DNA from: Selaginella tamariscina | Taxonomy: Eukaryota; Streptophyta; Lycopodiopsida; Selaginellales; Selaginellaceae | Length of the DNA stretch: 64,000 bases | Assembly (NCBI GenBank): GCA_003024785.1 | Contig: PUQB01000003.1 | Span: 1,005,468 to 1,069,467 of the forward strand | Reading direction: 5' to 3' | In this document: one piece after another, positions 1 to 10,012 of the stretch | Layout: each line of letters begins with the position of its first letter | Numbering within the stretch: the stretch's first letter is position 1 | The notes under the pieces: generated by a model | Database searches by the model: none | Told to the model about the DNA's origin: nothing | The model's input: the letters and a program-made list of their open reading frames with translations, nothing else | Translations under genes and position numbers: made by a program

Positions 1-145
1 CCTGTCCACTTGGCATTAGAGTCTAACCCTAGGGTCATTGGGTTTTCTGGAAAACTTAGCGTTGCTCACACAGGTGATGACGCCAAATGGCCACCTGGCA
101 GCCACGTGTCACCACGTGTTGGCCCTTTGGGTTAAACCTCTGACA
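1..145 (+). repeat. LARD1 5' LTR, 3' end
   Basis: Matches the last ~150 bases of the LTRs at 10013-11783, 57734-59511 and (reverse) 43381-45112. Ends in ...CTCTGACA immediately before a primer site. Contains two CACGTG words near 103-119. Confidence 0.9.
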
Positions 146-778
146 ATTGGTATCGGAGCTATTCTCTGCGGTCAGTAGGACTACCTAAAGTTGTAGTGTA
201 TTTCAGGGTTTAGTTAGTTCTAAAATTCTTGAAGTACTTTATCACTTTCGGTTAACGTTTGAATTCTGCGCAGAGAGTTGGTTCTGAGATCTATAACTCT
301 TCAAAGAACATCTACTTAATAAGTGGGTGTGGGTTATGGACTCCAATTTTGGAGGTAGCACTCGGGAGGCAACTTCCAAGTTGCATTCCATGTTACATTT
401 TCTCTAGGTTACTTTACCTTATGGATGTTCAAGTTACTTTACTATATACTTCCACAAGACATGGCGTGTTAGTTTGTTTTGGCTTACAAACTAAGTCTTG
501 TGAAGTGGATCATGTGATATGCTAAGTTTACACATTATTGAAAATTTTCTTTTTTTTTTAAAGTGTTTGAATTTGGGATAACACATGATTTGAAAACAGA
601 TAGTGTCCATTAAGTTTTGGCTTAATCGAGTTCGACAAAAGTGTTCAAACGGGGAAAGACTTATGTTCAAATGTGCGTCTTTGACTTCGGGAGAAGGGGC
701 ATATTCAAACATAAGAGTGAACACTACATTCTGATAGAAGTTGTAAAATAAGCTCTCATTATAGTGCGTGTTTTGCAG
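146..778 (+). other. LARD1 internal region, first part (non-coding)
   Basis: No credible protein; the longest open frame is 88 codons and matches nothing I know. The sequence is conserved with 52840-53450 and, in reverse, with 42780-43370, so it is family-specific internal DNA. The chromovirus insertion interrupts it after 783. Confidence 0.75.
148..159 (+). other. LARD1 primer-binding site (initiator Met tRNA type)
   Basis: TGGTATCGGAGC starts two bases after the LTR end. It fits the complement of the plant initiator tRNA-Met 3' end (TGGTATCAGAG) with one mismatch. Equivalent sites follow the LTRs at 52842 and, in reverse, near 43370. Confidence 0.8.
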
Positions 779-819
779 AGTGTTGTCACGACCCGATACA
801 GGATACAAGATACGACATA

Positions 820-958
820 CAGGATTCAGCCTACAGGATATGCGATACAGGATTTCGGCCCGCAGGATATTCCCACAGGATATGCCACAGGATATTCCCG
901 CAGGATATTCTCACAGGATATTCCCGCAGGATATTCCTACAGGATATTCCTATAGGAT
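820..958 (+). repeat. CAGGATATT minisatellite in the LTR
   Basis: Imperfect head-to-tail units of about 14-16 bases, core CAGGATAT(T/G)CC, repeated about nine times. The same array is at 6440-6565 in the 3' LTR with a slightly different unit number. Open frames crossing it are artefacts of the repeat. Confidence 0.85.
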
Positions 959-1023
959 AAGGATGACCAATTTTGGCTAGTGACTAGATTAGGCTCATGA
1001 CCAGATTAGCTTGGAGTTGTGAG

Positions 1024-1066
1024 CATAAAAGCTCCGCCTAATTGTTGTACAATCAGTTACTATCAA
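1024..1066 (+). promoter_or_regulatory. Chromovirus core promoter and predicted transcript start
   Basis: CATAAAA (1024-1030) is followed about 25 bases later by AATCAGTTACTATCAA (1051-1066), where transcription is expected to begin. That 16-mer is the exact reverse complement of 1336-1351, so the transcript's 5' end could pair with the site behind the LTR. The 3' LTR keeps both words (about 6630 and 6659). Confidence 0.65.
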
Positions 1067-1335
1067 CACCAGTCTTTCTACGATCATTCTTGTTCTTGTC
1101 TTGCTCTTGTCTTGTCTTGCTCCTTTGCCTCCTGCTCTTGTCCTACTCCTGGATCCTATCCGGTTCCTGTCTCGCTCCTGAATCCTGTCCTACTCCTGAT
1201 TCCTGAGGTCCCAGTTCTATTCTGCTATCTTGCTCCGGATCCTATCTGATCCTGGATCCGTCCTGTTCCTGAGTCAAGCCTTCCTGTCCCTGGAATCCTA
1301 CTTGCTTCCTGGTTCCTGGATCGTGGCTTGACAGT

Positions 1336-1351
1336 TTGATAGTAACTGATT
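1336..1351 (+). other. Putative self-priming primer-binding site
   Basis: TTGATAGTAACTGATT starts two bases after the 5' LTR. It does not look like any tRNA 3' end (no TGG start), but it is perfectly complementary to the predicted transcript start 1051-1066. This is the arrangement known for Tf1/sushi elements, where the RNA's own 5' end primes reverse transcription. That it works so here is inference. Confidence 0.7.
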
Positions 1352-1432
1352 TCATAGCTCTTCGTTTCCCAGCTACTTTTTTTTCCTTGATTCTTTTCCT
1401 TCGTTTTTCTCCTTTCTTTCTTTCATACGATC

Positions 1433-2406
1433 ATGGCTGATTTTGAGCACTTTCAACGCGAGCACCAAATGTTGCTTCATGAACTGGCCACTTTGCGCCA
1501 AGTGGTCACCGATCTACAAGGCTCCACCCATGCGGCACATGCAGCTGCTGATGCATCCTCCAAGGCTGCTGCGCAGGCTCTCTCTCAGGCATCGGTGGTT
1601 CCTTCTTCATCGAACTTTTCTCCGGAACCGAAGATCAGCATGCCAGAGAAGTTCAGTGGCAACCGTGCCGATTTCCAAGGTTTCCTGAATCAGATCCGGC
1701 TCTTGATCCGCATGCAACCACGCCGCTACTCGACGGATGCACAAAAGGTTGGCCTTTTGGCATCCTTACTAAGTGGATCTCCACGAGCTTGGGTTGCTCC
1801 CTTGCTGGAGCGTGACGACCCATTGATGGAAGACTTTGAAGGTTTCGTGGCTGCCTTTGAAGCCTGCTTTGGAGATCCTGATAAGTACCGTTCTGCATGC
1901 ACAAAGTTGGGCTCACACAAGGATCCAGACCAGCTTCCGTTTATGCATCCGAATTCCAGCAATTGTGCACGAACATTCCATGGGACGAGACTGCATTGAT
2001 CGAACATTTCCGTTTTGGGCTGAGGGACGACGTGAAGGACCTTCTCCTTACGTTACCGGATGCCCAAACGTTAGCGGAGATCATGCAACAGGCCGTTCGC
2101 TGCGACAACCGTTTGTTCGAGCGCCGTCAGGAAAAATTCCGTCAGCAGTTCCTGCCAGCCAATCCTGTAGCCGTAGCACATGTTCCTGCGACACCTTCTG
2201 GAGCAGTTCCTATGGAGGTTAACAATTCCAAGCGTGGCCCACTTTCAACTGCTGAGAAGCAACGTCGACGGGATGAGAACCTATGCTTGTATTGTGGTGC
2301 AGCAGGACACAAGGTGGCGGAATGTCCTAATAAAGCCAGGAAGTTCAAGGCGCGTGAAGCCGAAGCTGAAGTTCAGTCGGAAAACTTCAATGTCCACTTC
2401 GTCTAG
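1433..2406 (+). pseudogene. Chromovirus gag region
   Basis: Starts at an ATG 100 bases after the LTR with an alpha-helical N-terminus (MADFEHFQREHQ), then a capsid-like segment containing FSGNRADFQGFLNQ and RAWVAPLLE, as in gag proteins of Ty3-type elements. It ends with one CCHC zinc knuckle (CLYCGAAGHKVAEC, about 2283-2325). Gag would package the element RNA in the cytoplasm. Fossil; not a host gene. Confidence 0.8.
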
Positions 2407-2417
2407 GAGCCGCGAAG

Positions 2418-2927
2418 TTGGACGTAGGTGCAGGCTCCATTGGTGCTGCTCATACCATTCCATCACTCAAGTTTCCTGTACACATTCGCCTCAATAATCG
2501 AGAGCTCAAGGAGTTTGCCCTGTTAGACACTGGTGCAAATGCATGTTTCATGGATGACACTTTTGCAGCTCAGCATGGCATTCCGGTGGTGAAGTTGAAG
2601 CGTGCAATTCCTGTAGAGGTGGCCGATGGTCGTTTGATTGCTTCTGGCGCAGTTACCCACGCTACCACACCTCTCTCTTGCAATCATGGTGCATTCAACT
2701 GTTCGATTTCCTTCAACCTGATCAAGACTCGGTCGACTCCCATCATTTTTGGCATGCCATGGTTCGTTGTTGCAAATCCGCAGATCGACTGGAGGTCTAG
2801 GACGCTCACGTTTTCCTCTCCAGCAGCCAGGATCAACCCTGTACCTTCCTGCGTGCAGGATACATCCTTGGTGTCTGAGGCAGTACAAGCTACAGGATTG
2901 ACCGTGCCTGTTCCTGTACCATGTTGA
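2418..2927 (+). pseudogene. Chromovirus aspartic protease region
   Basis: Carries the retroviral protease active-site motif ALLDTGANACFMD near 2518-2556 and the downstream hydrophobic segment FGMPWFV. The protease would cut the Gag-Pol polyprotein. It is followed by a Pro/Ser-rich low-complexity linker (about 2930-3440) full of CCTGTA and CAGGAT words before the reverse transcriptase. Confidence 0.8.
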
Positions 2928-3559
2928 AGACTCCTGCTCGACAGGATTCACCTCATGTCAGTTCCTCAGCACATCCGCAGGCTTTCTCCACTCCTGTAAG
3001 TTTGCGGTGTCCTGTACAGGGTTCTTCCAATCCTGTATCAGTGTCGAAGGTTCCTCCTCAACAGGATCCACCTCCTGTTGGTCCATCAGCACACTCACAG
3101 GCTCTCCTCACTCCTGTGCTCCACGGACTTCTGTACAGGATTCTTCCAATCCTGTACACTTGTCAACATCCACATCTGTTTCTTCCAATCCTGCTTCTTT
3201 TCATTACTCTGTTTCTATTCCACCCCCCAAGATCCTTCCTCTTTTTCAATCATAACTCCCTCCTGCTCCTCTCCGAGTTCTTACCACTACCATGCATGAA
3301 CTTGCCACTGATCCTGCTCCTTTCCACCTTTTTGCCTTTCAAGTAACTCCTACGTCCTCTTCTACCTTTCCTGTGTCTGACTCTCCTGTTTTTCAATCTC
3401 CTTCGCCTACTCCTTCTCCTTCTCCTCCTTTTCTCTACCATCCAAGTACCACGACTTTAAGGACGTTTTTGACAAGCACAAGGCTACAGTTCTTCCTGTT
3501 CACAGGTCCTACGACTGTCCTATTGATCTTGCAGAAGGAAAGACCCACCGTTCGGACCG

Positions 3560-4830
3560 ATTTACGCATTGTCACCCACAGAGTTGGAGGTTCTTCCCAG
3601 TACATCGAGGACAACTTGGCATCCGGCTTCATTCGTCACTCAAAGTCCCCTGCAGGAGCGCCAATCTTCTTTGTCAAGAAGAAGGATGGGAGCTTACGTT
3701 TGGTTGTGGACTACAGGGGTTTGAATCAAGCTACCATTCGGAATCGGTACCCGTTGCCATTGATCCCGGAACTTCTCGATCGGCTGCGAGGAGCAAAGGT
3801 GTTCACGAAGATCGACTTACGAGGGGCCTACAACCTTGTACGGATTCGTCCCGGCGATGAGTGGAAGACTGCCTTTCGTACAAGGTATGGACACTTCGAG
3901 TACACGGTGATGCCTTTCGGCCTTACCAATGCCCCAGCCGTGTTCCAACACATGGTGAACGACATCTTTCGTGACTTCTTGGACCAGTTTGTGGTGATCT
4001 ACCTCGACGACATTTTGATTTTCTCCAAGGACCAGGCGGCACATGACAAGCATGTACGGTTGGTTCTACAGCGGCTTCGTGAGCATGGCTTGTATGCGAA
4101 GTTGGAGAAGTGTTTTTTCGATAGGGATTCTGTGGAGTTCTTGGGCTACATCGTCTCTCCTGCTGGCGTTTCCATGGACATGCACAAGGTGAAGACCATC
4201 GTGGAGTGGGAGAGGCCCAAGTCTGTACGAGATGTACAATGTTTCCTTGGCTTTGCAAACTTCTACAGGCGATTCATACAGGACTTCTCCAAGCGTGTAC
4301 TTCCACTCACGGAACTCACCAAGCGCACAGAGGTTTTCTCTTGGTCCGACAAGGCGGAACATGCATTCACAACACTCAAGGACACCTTCACGACAGCTCC
4401 GATTTTAGCACATCCTGATCCTTCTCGTCCTTTCTTCGTTGAAGCAGATGCCTCGGATTTTGCAGTAGGATCCGTCCTATCGCAAGTTGGAGAGGACAAG
4501 TTGCTTCATCCTGTAGCTTTTCACTCTCGTAATTCCTGTCGGCGGAGATCAATTACGAGATTCATGACAAGGAACTCAAGGCCATTGTGGATTCGTTTGA
4601 GGAGTGGCGGCATTTCCTGGAAGGTGCTGCACATCCTGTACAAGTTCTTACGGATCACAAGAACCTGGAGTACTTTCAAACGGCTCGAGTTCTCAGTCGG
4701 CGACAGGCTAGGTGGGCGGAGTTCCTATCACGTTTTGACTTCGTCATCGTCTACAGGCCCGGTTTTCGGAATGGCAAGGCGGACGCATTGTCTAGGCGCT
4801 CTACCTTGCACCAAGCCCGGGCGATCCTGC
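3560..4830 (+). pseudogene. Chromovirus reverse transcriptase and RNase H region
   Basis: RT motifs are clear: [18 protein letters not shown], the LVVDYRGLN segment, [11 protein letters not shown], the [13 protein letters not shown] helix and the catalytic YLDDILIFS box near 4000-4026. The RNase H connection ([13 protein letters not shown], about 4432-4470) and ...[10 protein letters not shown] (about 4640-4670) follow. Together these convert the element RNA into DNA. The region is conserved enough to place the element firmly in Ty3/gypsy. Confidence 0.85.
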
Positions 4831-5199
4831 ATTTGACTGTCAAAGGCAAGTGTTGTTGGGTCCTGATCGATTCCGGCTTGCGGCACTGCAGGTTCATCAG
4901 GCTCCAGCAAATTCAACTCTCCTACAGACGTCCGTTCGCAGTTGGCTACAGACGACTTGGCAAAGAATGTGTTCTCACACATTCATCCTGACGTTGCAAG
5001 TTCCTCTTCCTCCAGTTCCCGTCCAGACTACAACCTGTTCACCATACAGGATGGACTCCTGTACCGGGAAGGTCTCCTGTACGTTCCTGTTGGTGTTTGC
5101 AGGACTCGTGTGGTACAGGATTGTCATGATACCCGGCTACAGGACATTTTGGTGTGGCCAAGACAGTTGAGTTGGTGACTCGCAACTATTGGTGGCCTG

Positions 5200-6060
5200 G
5201 GTTGGGGTTTTGTGGAAAGGTTTGTACGGAGTTGTGACACCTGCAACAGGTCGAAGATGCCTCGTCATGCACCTTCTGGTCTTCTTCGTCCTCTTCCTGT
5301 TCCTTCTGCTCCTTGGAGATCCATTTCTATGGATTTCCTCACAGATCTTCCTCCTTCTCGTGGATTCGATGCAGTTCTTGTGGTGGTTGACCGTTTCACC
5401 AAGCAGGCTCATTTCCTACCCTGCAACAAGACAGCTACAGGTCAGACAACTGCCGAGTTGGTGATCCGTGAGGTGTTCCGACATCATGGTCTTCCTGAGA
5501 GCATTGTTTCCGATCGAGGTCCACAATTCATGTCCAAGTTTTGGCGAGAGCTTCTTCGGAGTCTACAGGTTAAAGCGGATCTTTCTTCAGGATATCACCC
5601 GCAAACTGATGGACAGTCAGAACGCACAATCCAGACCTTGGAGCAATATCTTCGTTGCTTCATCAGTTACCAACAGGATAATTGGTTGGACCTTCTTCCT
5701 ATGGCGGAGTTTGCCTACAACAACTCCATTCACGCATCTACAGGCCAGACACCTTTCTTTGCTCTTACAGGCCACCATCCACGTTTTGACTTTGCTCTCC
5801 TGCTTCTCCTTCTTCCGCTCCTGCAGTACAGGATCGTCTTCAGCATCTTCCAGGTACAGGATGATCTCCAGGTTCATCTTCAGCAGGCACAGGAACGGTA
5901 CAAGCATCATGCTGATGCTCACCGTCACCGGCACCTGCATACAAGATTGGTGATCTCGTGTGGCTTCTTCGTCGACACATTCGCACCAACAGGCCTTCTT
6001 CTAAGTTGGATTTTCAACGATTGGGCCCTTACAGGATCGTGGCGGAGGTAAATCCTGTAG
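5200..6060 (+). pseudogene. Chromovirus integrase region
   Basis: The end of the zinc-binding module (CDTCNRSK, about 5235) is followed by the DDE core: MDFLTDLPPS (about 5330), then IVSDRGPQF (about 5503-5530) and HPQTDGQSERT (about 5600). The enzyme would insert the cDNA into the genome. Family assignment is secure. Confidence 0.85.
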
Positions 6061-6390
6061 CTTTCCGACTCGAGTTACCACCTACGGTGAAACTTCATCC
6101 TGTGTTTCACACCTCCTTGTTGGAGCCGTATCATCCTTCTTCTCTTCCTGGTCGTGCTTCTTCTCCTCCCCCTCCTGTGGTCATTGAGTACGAAGTTGCA
6201 GCCATCCTTGATTCTCGTCTTCATCGCCGCCAACTTCAATACTTGGTGGATTGGAAAGGTTATTTGCCTACCGATCGCACTTGGGAACCTGCATCCAACT
6301 TACTCCATGCTTCTTCCAAAGTTGCTGCTTCCATCGGCATTATCCTGCTAAACCAGGTCCCAAGACTCGTGGAACTCGTCCTTAGGGAGG
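6061..6390 (+). pseudogene. Integrase C-terminus with chromodomain
   Basis: A GPY/F-type tail and the LHPVFHTSLL motif lead into a chromodomain (IEYEVAAILDSRLHRRQLQY, then LVDWKGY and DRTWEP; about 6184-6300). Chromodomains on integrase steer chromoviruses to marked chromatin. This defines the branch of the element. Confidence 0.85.
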
Positions 6391-6396
6391 AGGTGC
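6384..6396 (+). other. Chromovirus polypurine tract
   Basis: AGGGAGGAGGTGC directly precedes the 3' LTR, the position where plus-strand DNA synthesis is primed. Confidence 0.7.
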
Positions 6397-6943
6397 TGTC
6401 ACGACCCGATACAGGATACAGGATACGACATACAGGACAGCCTACAGGATATGCGATACAGGATTTCGGCCCGCAGGATATTCCCACAGGATATGCCACA
6501 GGATATTCCCGTAGGATATTCTACAGGATATTCCCGCAGGATATTCCTACAGGATATTCCTAGGATAAGGATGACCAATTTTGGCTAGTGACTAGATTAG
6601 GCTCATGACCAGATTAGCTTGGAGTTGTGAGCATAAAAGCTCCGACCTAATTGTTGTACAATCAGTTACTATCAACACCAGTCTTTCTACGATCATTCTT
6701 GTTCTTGTCTTGCTCTTGTCTTGTCTTGCCTTTGCCTCCTGCTCTTGTCCTACTCCTGGATCCTATCCGGTTCCTGTCTCGCTCCTGAATCCTGTCCTAC
6801 TCCTGATTCCTGAGGTCCCAGTTCCTATTCTGCTATCTTGCTCCCGGATCCTATCCTGATCCTGGATCCGTCCTGTTCCTGAGTCAAGCCTTCCTGTCCC
6901 TGGAATCCTACTTGCTTCCTGGTTCCTGGATCGTGGCTTGACA
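6397..6943 (+). repeat. Chromovirus 3' LTR
   Basis: 547 bp, co-linear with 784-1333, ending GGCTTGACA next to the AGTGT target duplication (6944-6948). Confidence 0.9.
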
Positions 6944-6948
6944 AGTGT

Positions 6949-9900
6949 AACTCCAGAAGTAGACTATGGTGATGAACCTATAATACAACAGAAAGTCAAA
7001 TATTAACATATGATAAATATGTTAAGCAATTAGGTGGAATTGTTTACTAAATTCAAGTCCCTTAATTTGAACAAAGTATAACATGAAACCTTAGTTAGTT
7101 GTAAGCGCGCACTTTGTATTCAAGTTAGCTAGCTCGACTAACTTGAATATGAAATTGTCTCATATGGAATCATGAAAGAGACTTGGGATAATAGCTTGAG
7201 GGTTTCAGGTTTCTTATCGATACAGTTTTGGGATAGATGACATGATCTATTAGAAAGAGTAATGTTGAAAACATACGTTTACATTTTTAGTTTACTGAGT
7301 AATGAAGAACTTGCATAGTGAAGGCGTTCGGCGCACACTTGTGCATTTTTATTGTTAACTCTTTAATCTTGGAAATTGTAACGTTGTTTGCAATGTGGAG
7401 AGAAGTTCTTGAACAAGGGTGATTCCTTGGTTAAGAAGAGCATGATTTGGGATTCTTCACTTTGTTTATCGATTAAGTAAGGAAACTTGCTAAGTTTGAT
7501 AACTTATGTTGAGAATTACCAATGAGCTAGTAATAGTCGGATTTCCATTGGAGGTTTAAGTGCATGTACCTCCTCAAAAAGTCGGTGTTCGATGAGAATT
7601 GAAAGTTGATAATGATTTTCAATATCAATTTTATTTTAGAGTCGAATATGATTATTCAAAAGACGGTTTCTTGACTCTGCATCATGGTCGCAAATGTGGG
7701 CACTTAAAGAACAAATAAAGTATGTATCTTCAATCTTTCGGAATATTAAAAAATAAAAAATAAAACTATTCTTGACTCAAGGTTTGATAGTATTCATTGG
7801 GTTAGTTGTTAGTTCTATCTCAAGGTTTGATGGTGTTCCTTGAGTTGGTTCAATAGTATGATATTGTGTAACGGGATTAGCTCAAGAAGATGGTGTCCCT
7901 TTTTGATTATTGTAGTTCAAGGTTCGTCCAATATCCGATTCGAGAATATGAGGTTTCCTATCACCTCATCTGTTGAGATATTTATATTCTAAACTTTGGC
8001 AGAATTTGTGACAATCTTTTCAAGATTGATTATAAATGACTTGTTAAAGTATAATATGATATCTCTTCAATATTGAGTTTGGAGCGCTCAATATCAAACT
8101 TGGTTATGATCACATGAGGTGGCCGTAATCATATAATATAAAGACTCAAGTGGATTTGAGTCTGACACTTTGGTAAGGCGCTACCTTAGTGTTATAACTT
8201 GAAACGTGTTTTCAAGTTAGTTGAGAAATGAAACATTTCTCAATACATTGCTTGAGGGGCAATGTGATACTTTCTGGATTGCTAGGTGTCTAGAGTGAAT
8301 AATGTATCTTAGTTCAATGTACTGAACTAGATATTTTATTCATGTTTGGGGAGATCTATTGAATTATAAGGTATGACTAAAACATAAAGTTGATATAACA
8401 CTTCAGTGTTATGATAACATTTATGTGGAGATTGATATCTTACTAAATCAATTAGATGAACCAGACACTAATTCATGATTCCTCTTAGTTTCTGAACAAG
8501 ATCCTCGGAATACTGTGATAACATTATATGTCCATCTCAAAATTGAAGTTCGATTCATGTAAACTAAGACCATATCTATAATATAGTTGTAGCATTTCGA
8601 AAAATTGATATGATTGTAAGTTTATATCTGCTAGTATAACAACTAGTTGGTAAGCTTAGGATTTGAACGTTGAAACGATCATTATCCATTCGAAAGTATC
8701 AATATCGAAATTGCAATTGTTTATAGAATAAGGATTAGTTTAAAAAGATGTTTGTCAAAACACTAATTGCTCGAATTAGTGAAATGCTATACTTTGGTAC
8801 AGTGTTGAGAAACATTTACGAAATCAGTTTAAGAGTTGGAAATAAATATAATGTTACGAAGGCGTGCAGTATTCTGAGTTTAGAGAGACTCTTATCATGG
8901 AAACTAAGTTTTAAAAATTTGGTATTTTTAAACTTAGTGAGATGAGAGTTAGGAATTATAGAATGACATCTAGTATGTTGTGCTCTTTGGAGAATGAGTA
9001 CAATAAATGTGTCAGTTAAGACACATACTATCTTAGAGATGAGTTGAATTTCATGGTTTCCACATTGGTTTTTAAAGAAATGTATGTTAGCTTATCTGGT
9101 CCCTGAACTGGTCAGTGTTATGATAGAGTACAAGCTAGGTTGCGAAAGACGTATGGCAGTGCTATCACACTTTGTCGTGGATTTGACTGAATTTGATTCC
9201 TATCGGGAATAAATTTATGTTAATGACACACCAAGTGGATGGCATGTTGGCATGTTGGCATGACCTTGTTGTATACATGTGTACAGCCATGCGCCTCTGT
9301 GATCGCCTCTGGCCAGATTGACATGTTTACAAAGAACATGGTTTTACGACTTGTACTCTTATATCGGAAAAGAGTTTGATTCCGATAAAAGTCTCATACT
9401 TAGTCTGGCGTAGCTATATACTAATGAGAGATAGGTATAGTAGTGACCCTTATGAAAAGGGGTAATGAGAAGCACCGAGGGATGCAGAGATGTAAGCTAT
9501 AATATCGTAACATGTGGAGATGTGGGACCATTGGAAAATCAAAAGAAATGCGAAGGTGTTTGGTCAAGCATTTGAGAAGTGCTTGTTGTGCGTTAGACGA
9601 CAGAGGTCGTCAACAGCATTTAATATTAAGGAATAAAGCAAGTCTTTATTTCTTGTTAACCAAGGGGCCGGCAACAACACTAACTAGAGGCCTCCAATAT
9701 AAATTCTAGTTAAGTAAAGAAATTAACCATTGTGTTGTGTGCGTCGAGTGACAGACTTTGCAGACGTGCAAAAGGTCTCCAAGTGACTTCATGTCGCAGG
9801 TGGTGCCTCCGGCAGCTAGGTTTACGACTTAGTGAACGACGGTTCTGAAGTACTTGGTTTCGCGTAATGTAAGGGGGGTAATAAAACTTATGTGAACTTT

Positions 9901-10012
9901 TGATTGACTCCACATAGAGTGATATGTTAGTTTTGGTTAATTTTTTCTAATATTATCTAATCTTGGAGTTGGACGTCAACAAGGACGTTGACATTTTCAA
10001 AGGCGGGGAGTG
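6949..10012 (+). other. LARD1 internal region, second part (non-coding)
   Basis: About 3.06 kb with no recognisable coding sequence. It is collinear with 53450-56549 of LARD2 along its whole length, so the sequence is maintained by the family although it encodes nothing I can see. It ends in a purine-rich tract (AAAGGCGGGGAGTG, 9999-10012), the likely polypurine tract. Confidence 0.75.

Larger units (their letters stand above)
784..1333 (+). repeat. Chromovirus 5' LTR
   Basis: Begins TGTCACGACC and ends GGCTTGACA. Its first part holds a minisatellite built on CAGGATATTCCC (about 820-955). A TATA-like CATAAAA lies at 1024-1030. The distal part is a C/T-rich stretch of imperfect TCCTG-containing repeats (1100-1320). 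Confidence 0.9.
784..6943 (+). mobile_element. Ty3/gypsy chromovirus inserted in LARD1
   Basis: A full-length element of 6160 bp with 550-bp and 547-bp LTRs (TGTCACGACC...GGCTTGACA) flanked by the 5-bp target duplication AGTGT at 779-783 and 6944-6948. The order is gag, protease, RT, RNase H, integrase, chromodomain, which defines the chromovirus branch. The two LTRs differ by few substitutions and mostly by small length changes, so it is the youngest complete insertion here. It is nevertheless broken in several places by eye. The empty site is seen in the related LARD at 42740-42780. A second, more decayed copy lies on the minus strand at 40507-47712. Confidence 0.9.

Noticed and set aside
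820-958. CRISPR-like spaced repeats
   Set aside because: Units are contiguous, 14-16 bases long and without unique spacers; they sit in a retroelement LTR of a eukaryote.
764-980. Overlapping open frames of 63 and 70 codons
   Set aside because: They lie in the LTR minisatellite; the repeat lacks stops in several frames. The same artefact occurs in the 3' LTR.
8748-8945. 65-codon frame in the LARD1 interior as a small gene
   Set aside because: The aligned part of LARD2 (about 55300-55500) does not preserve it, so there is no sign of coding constraint.
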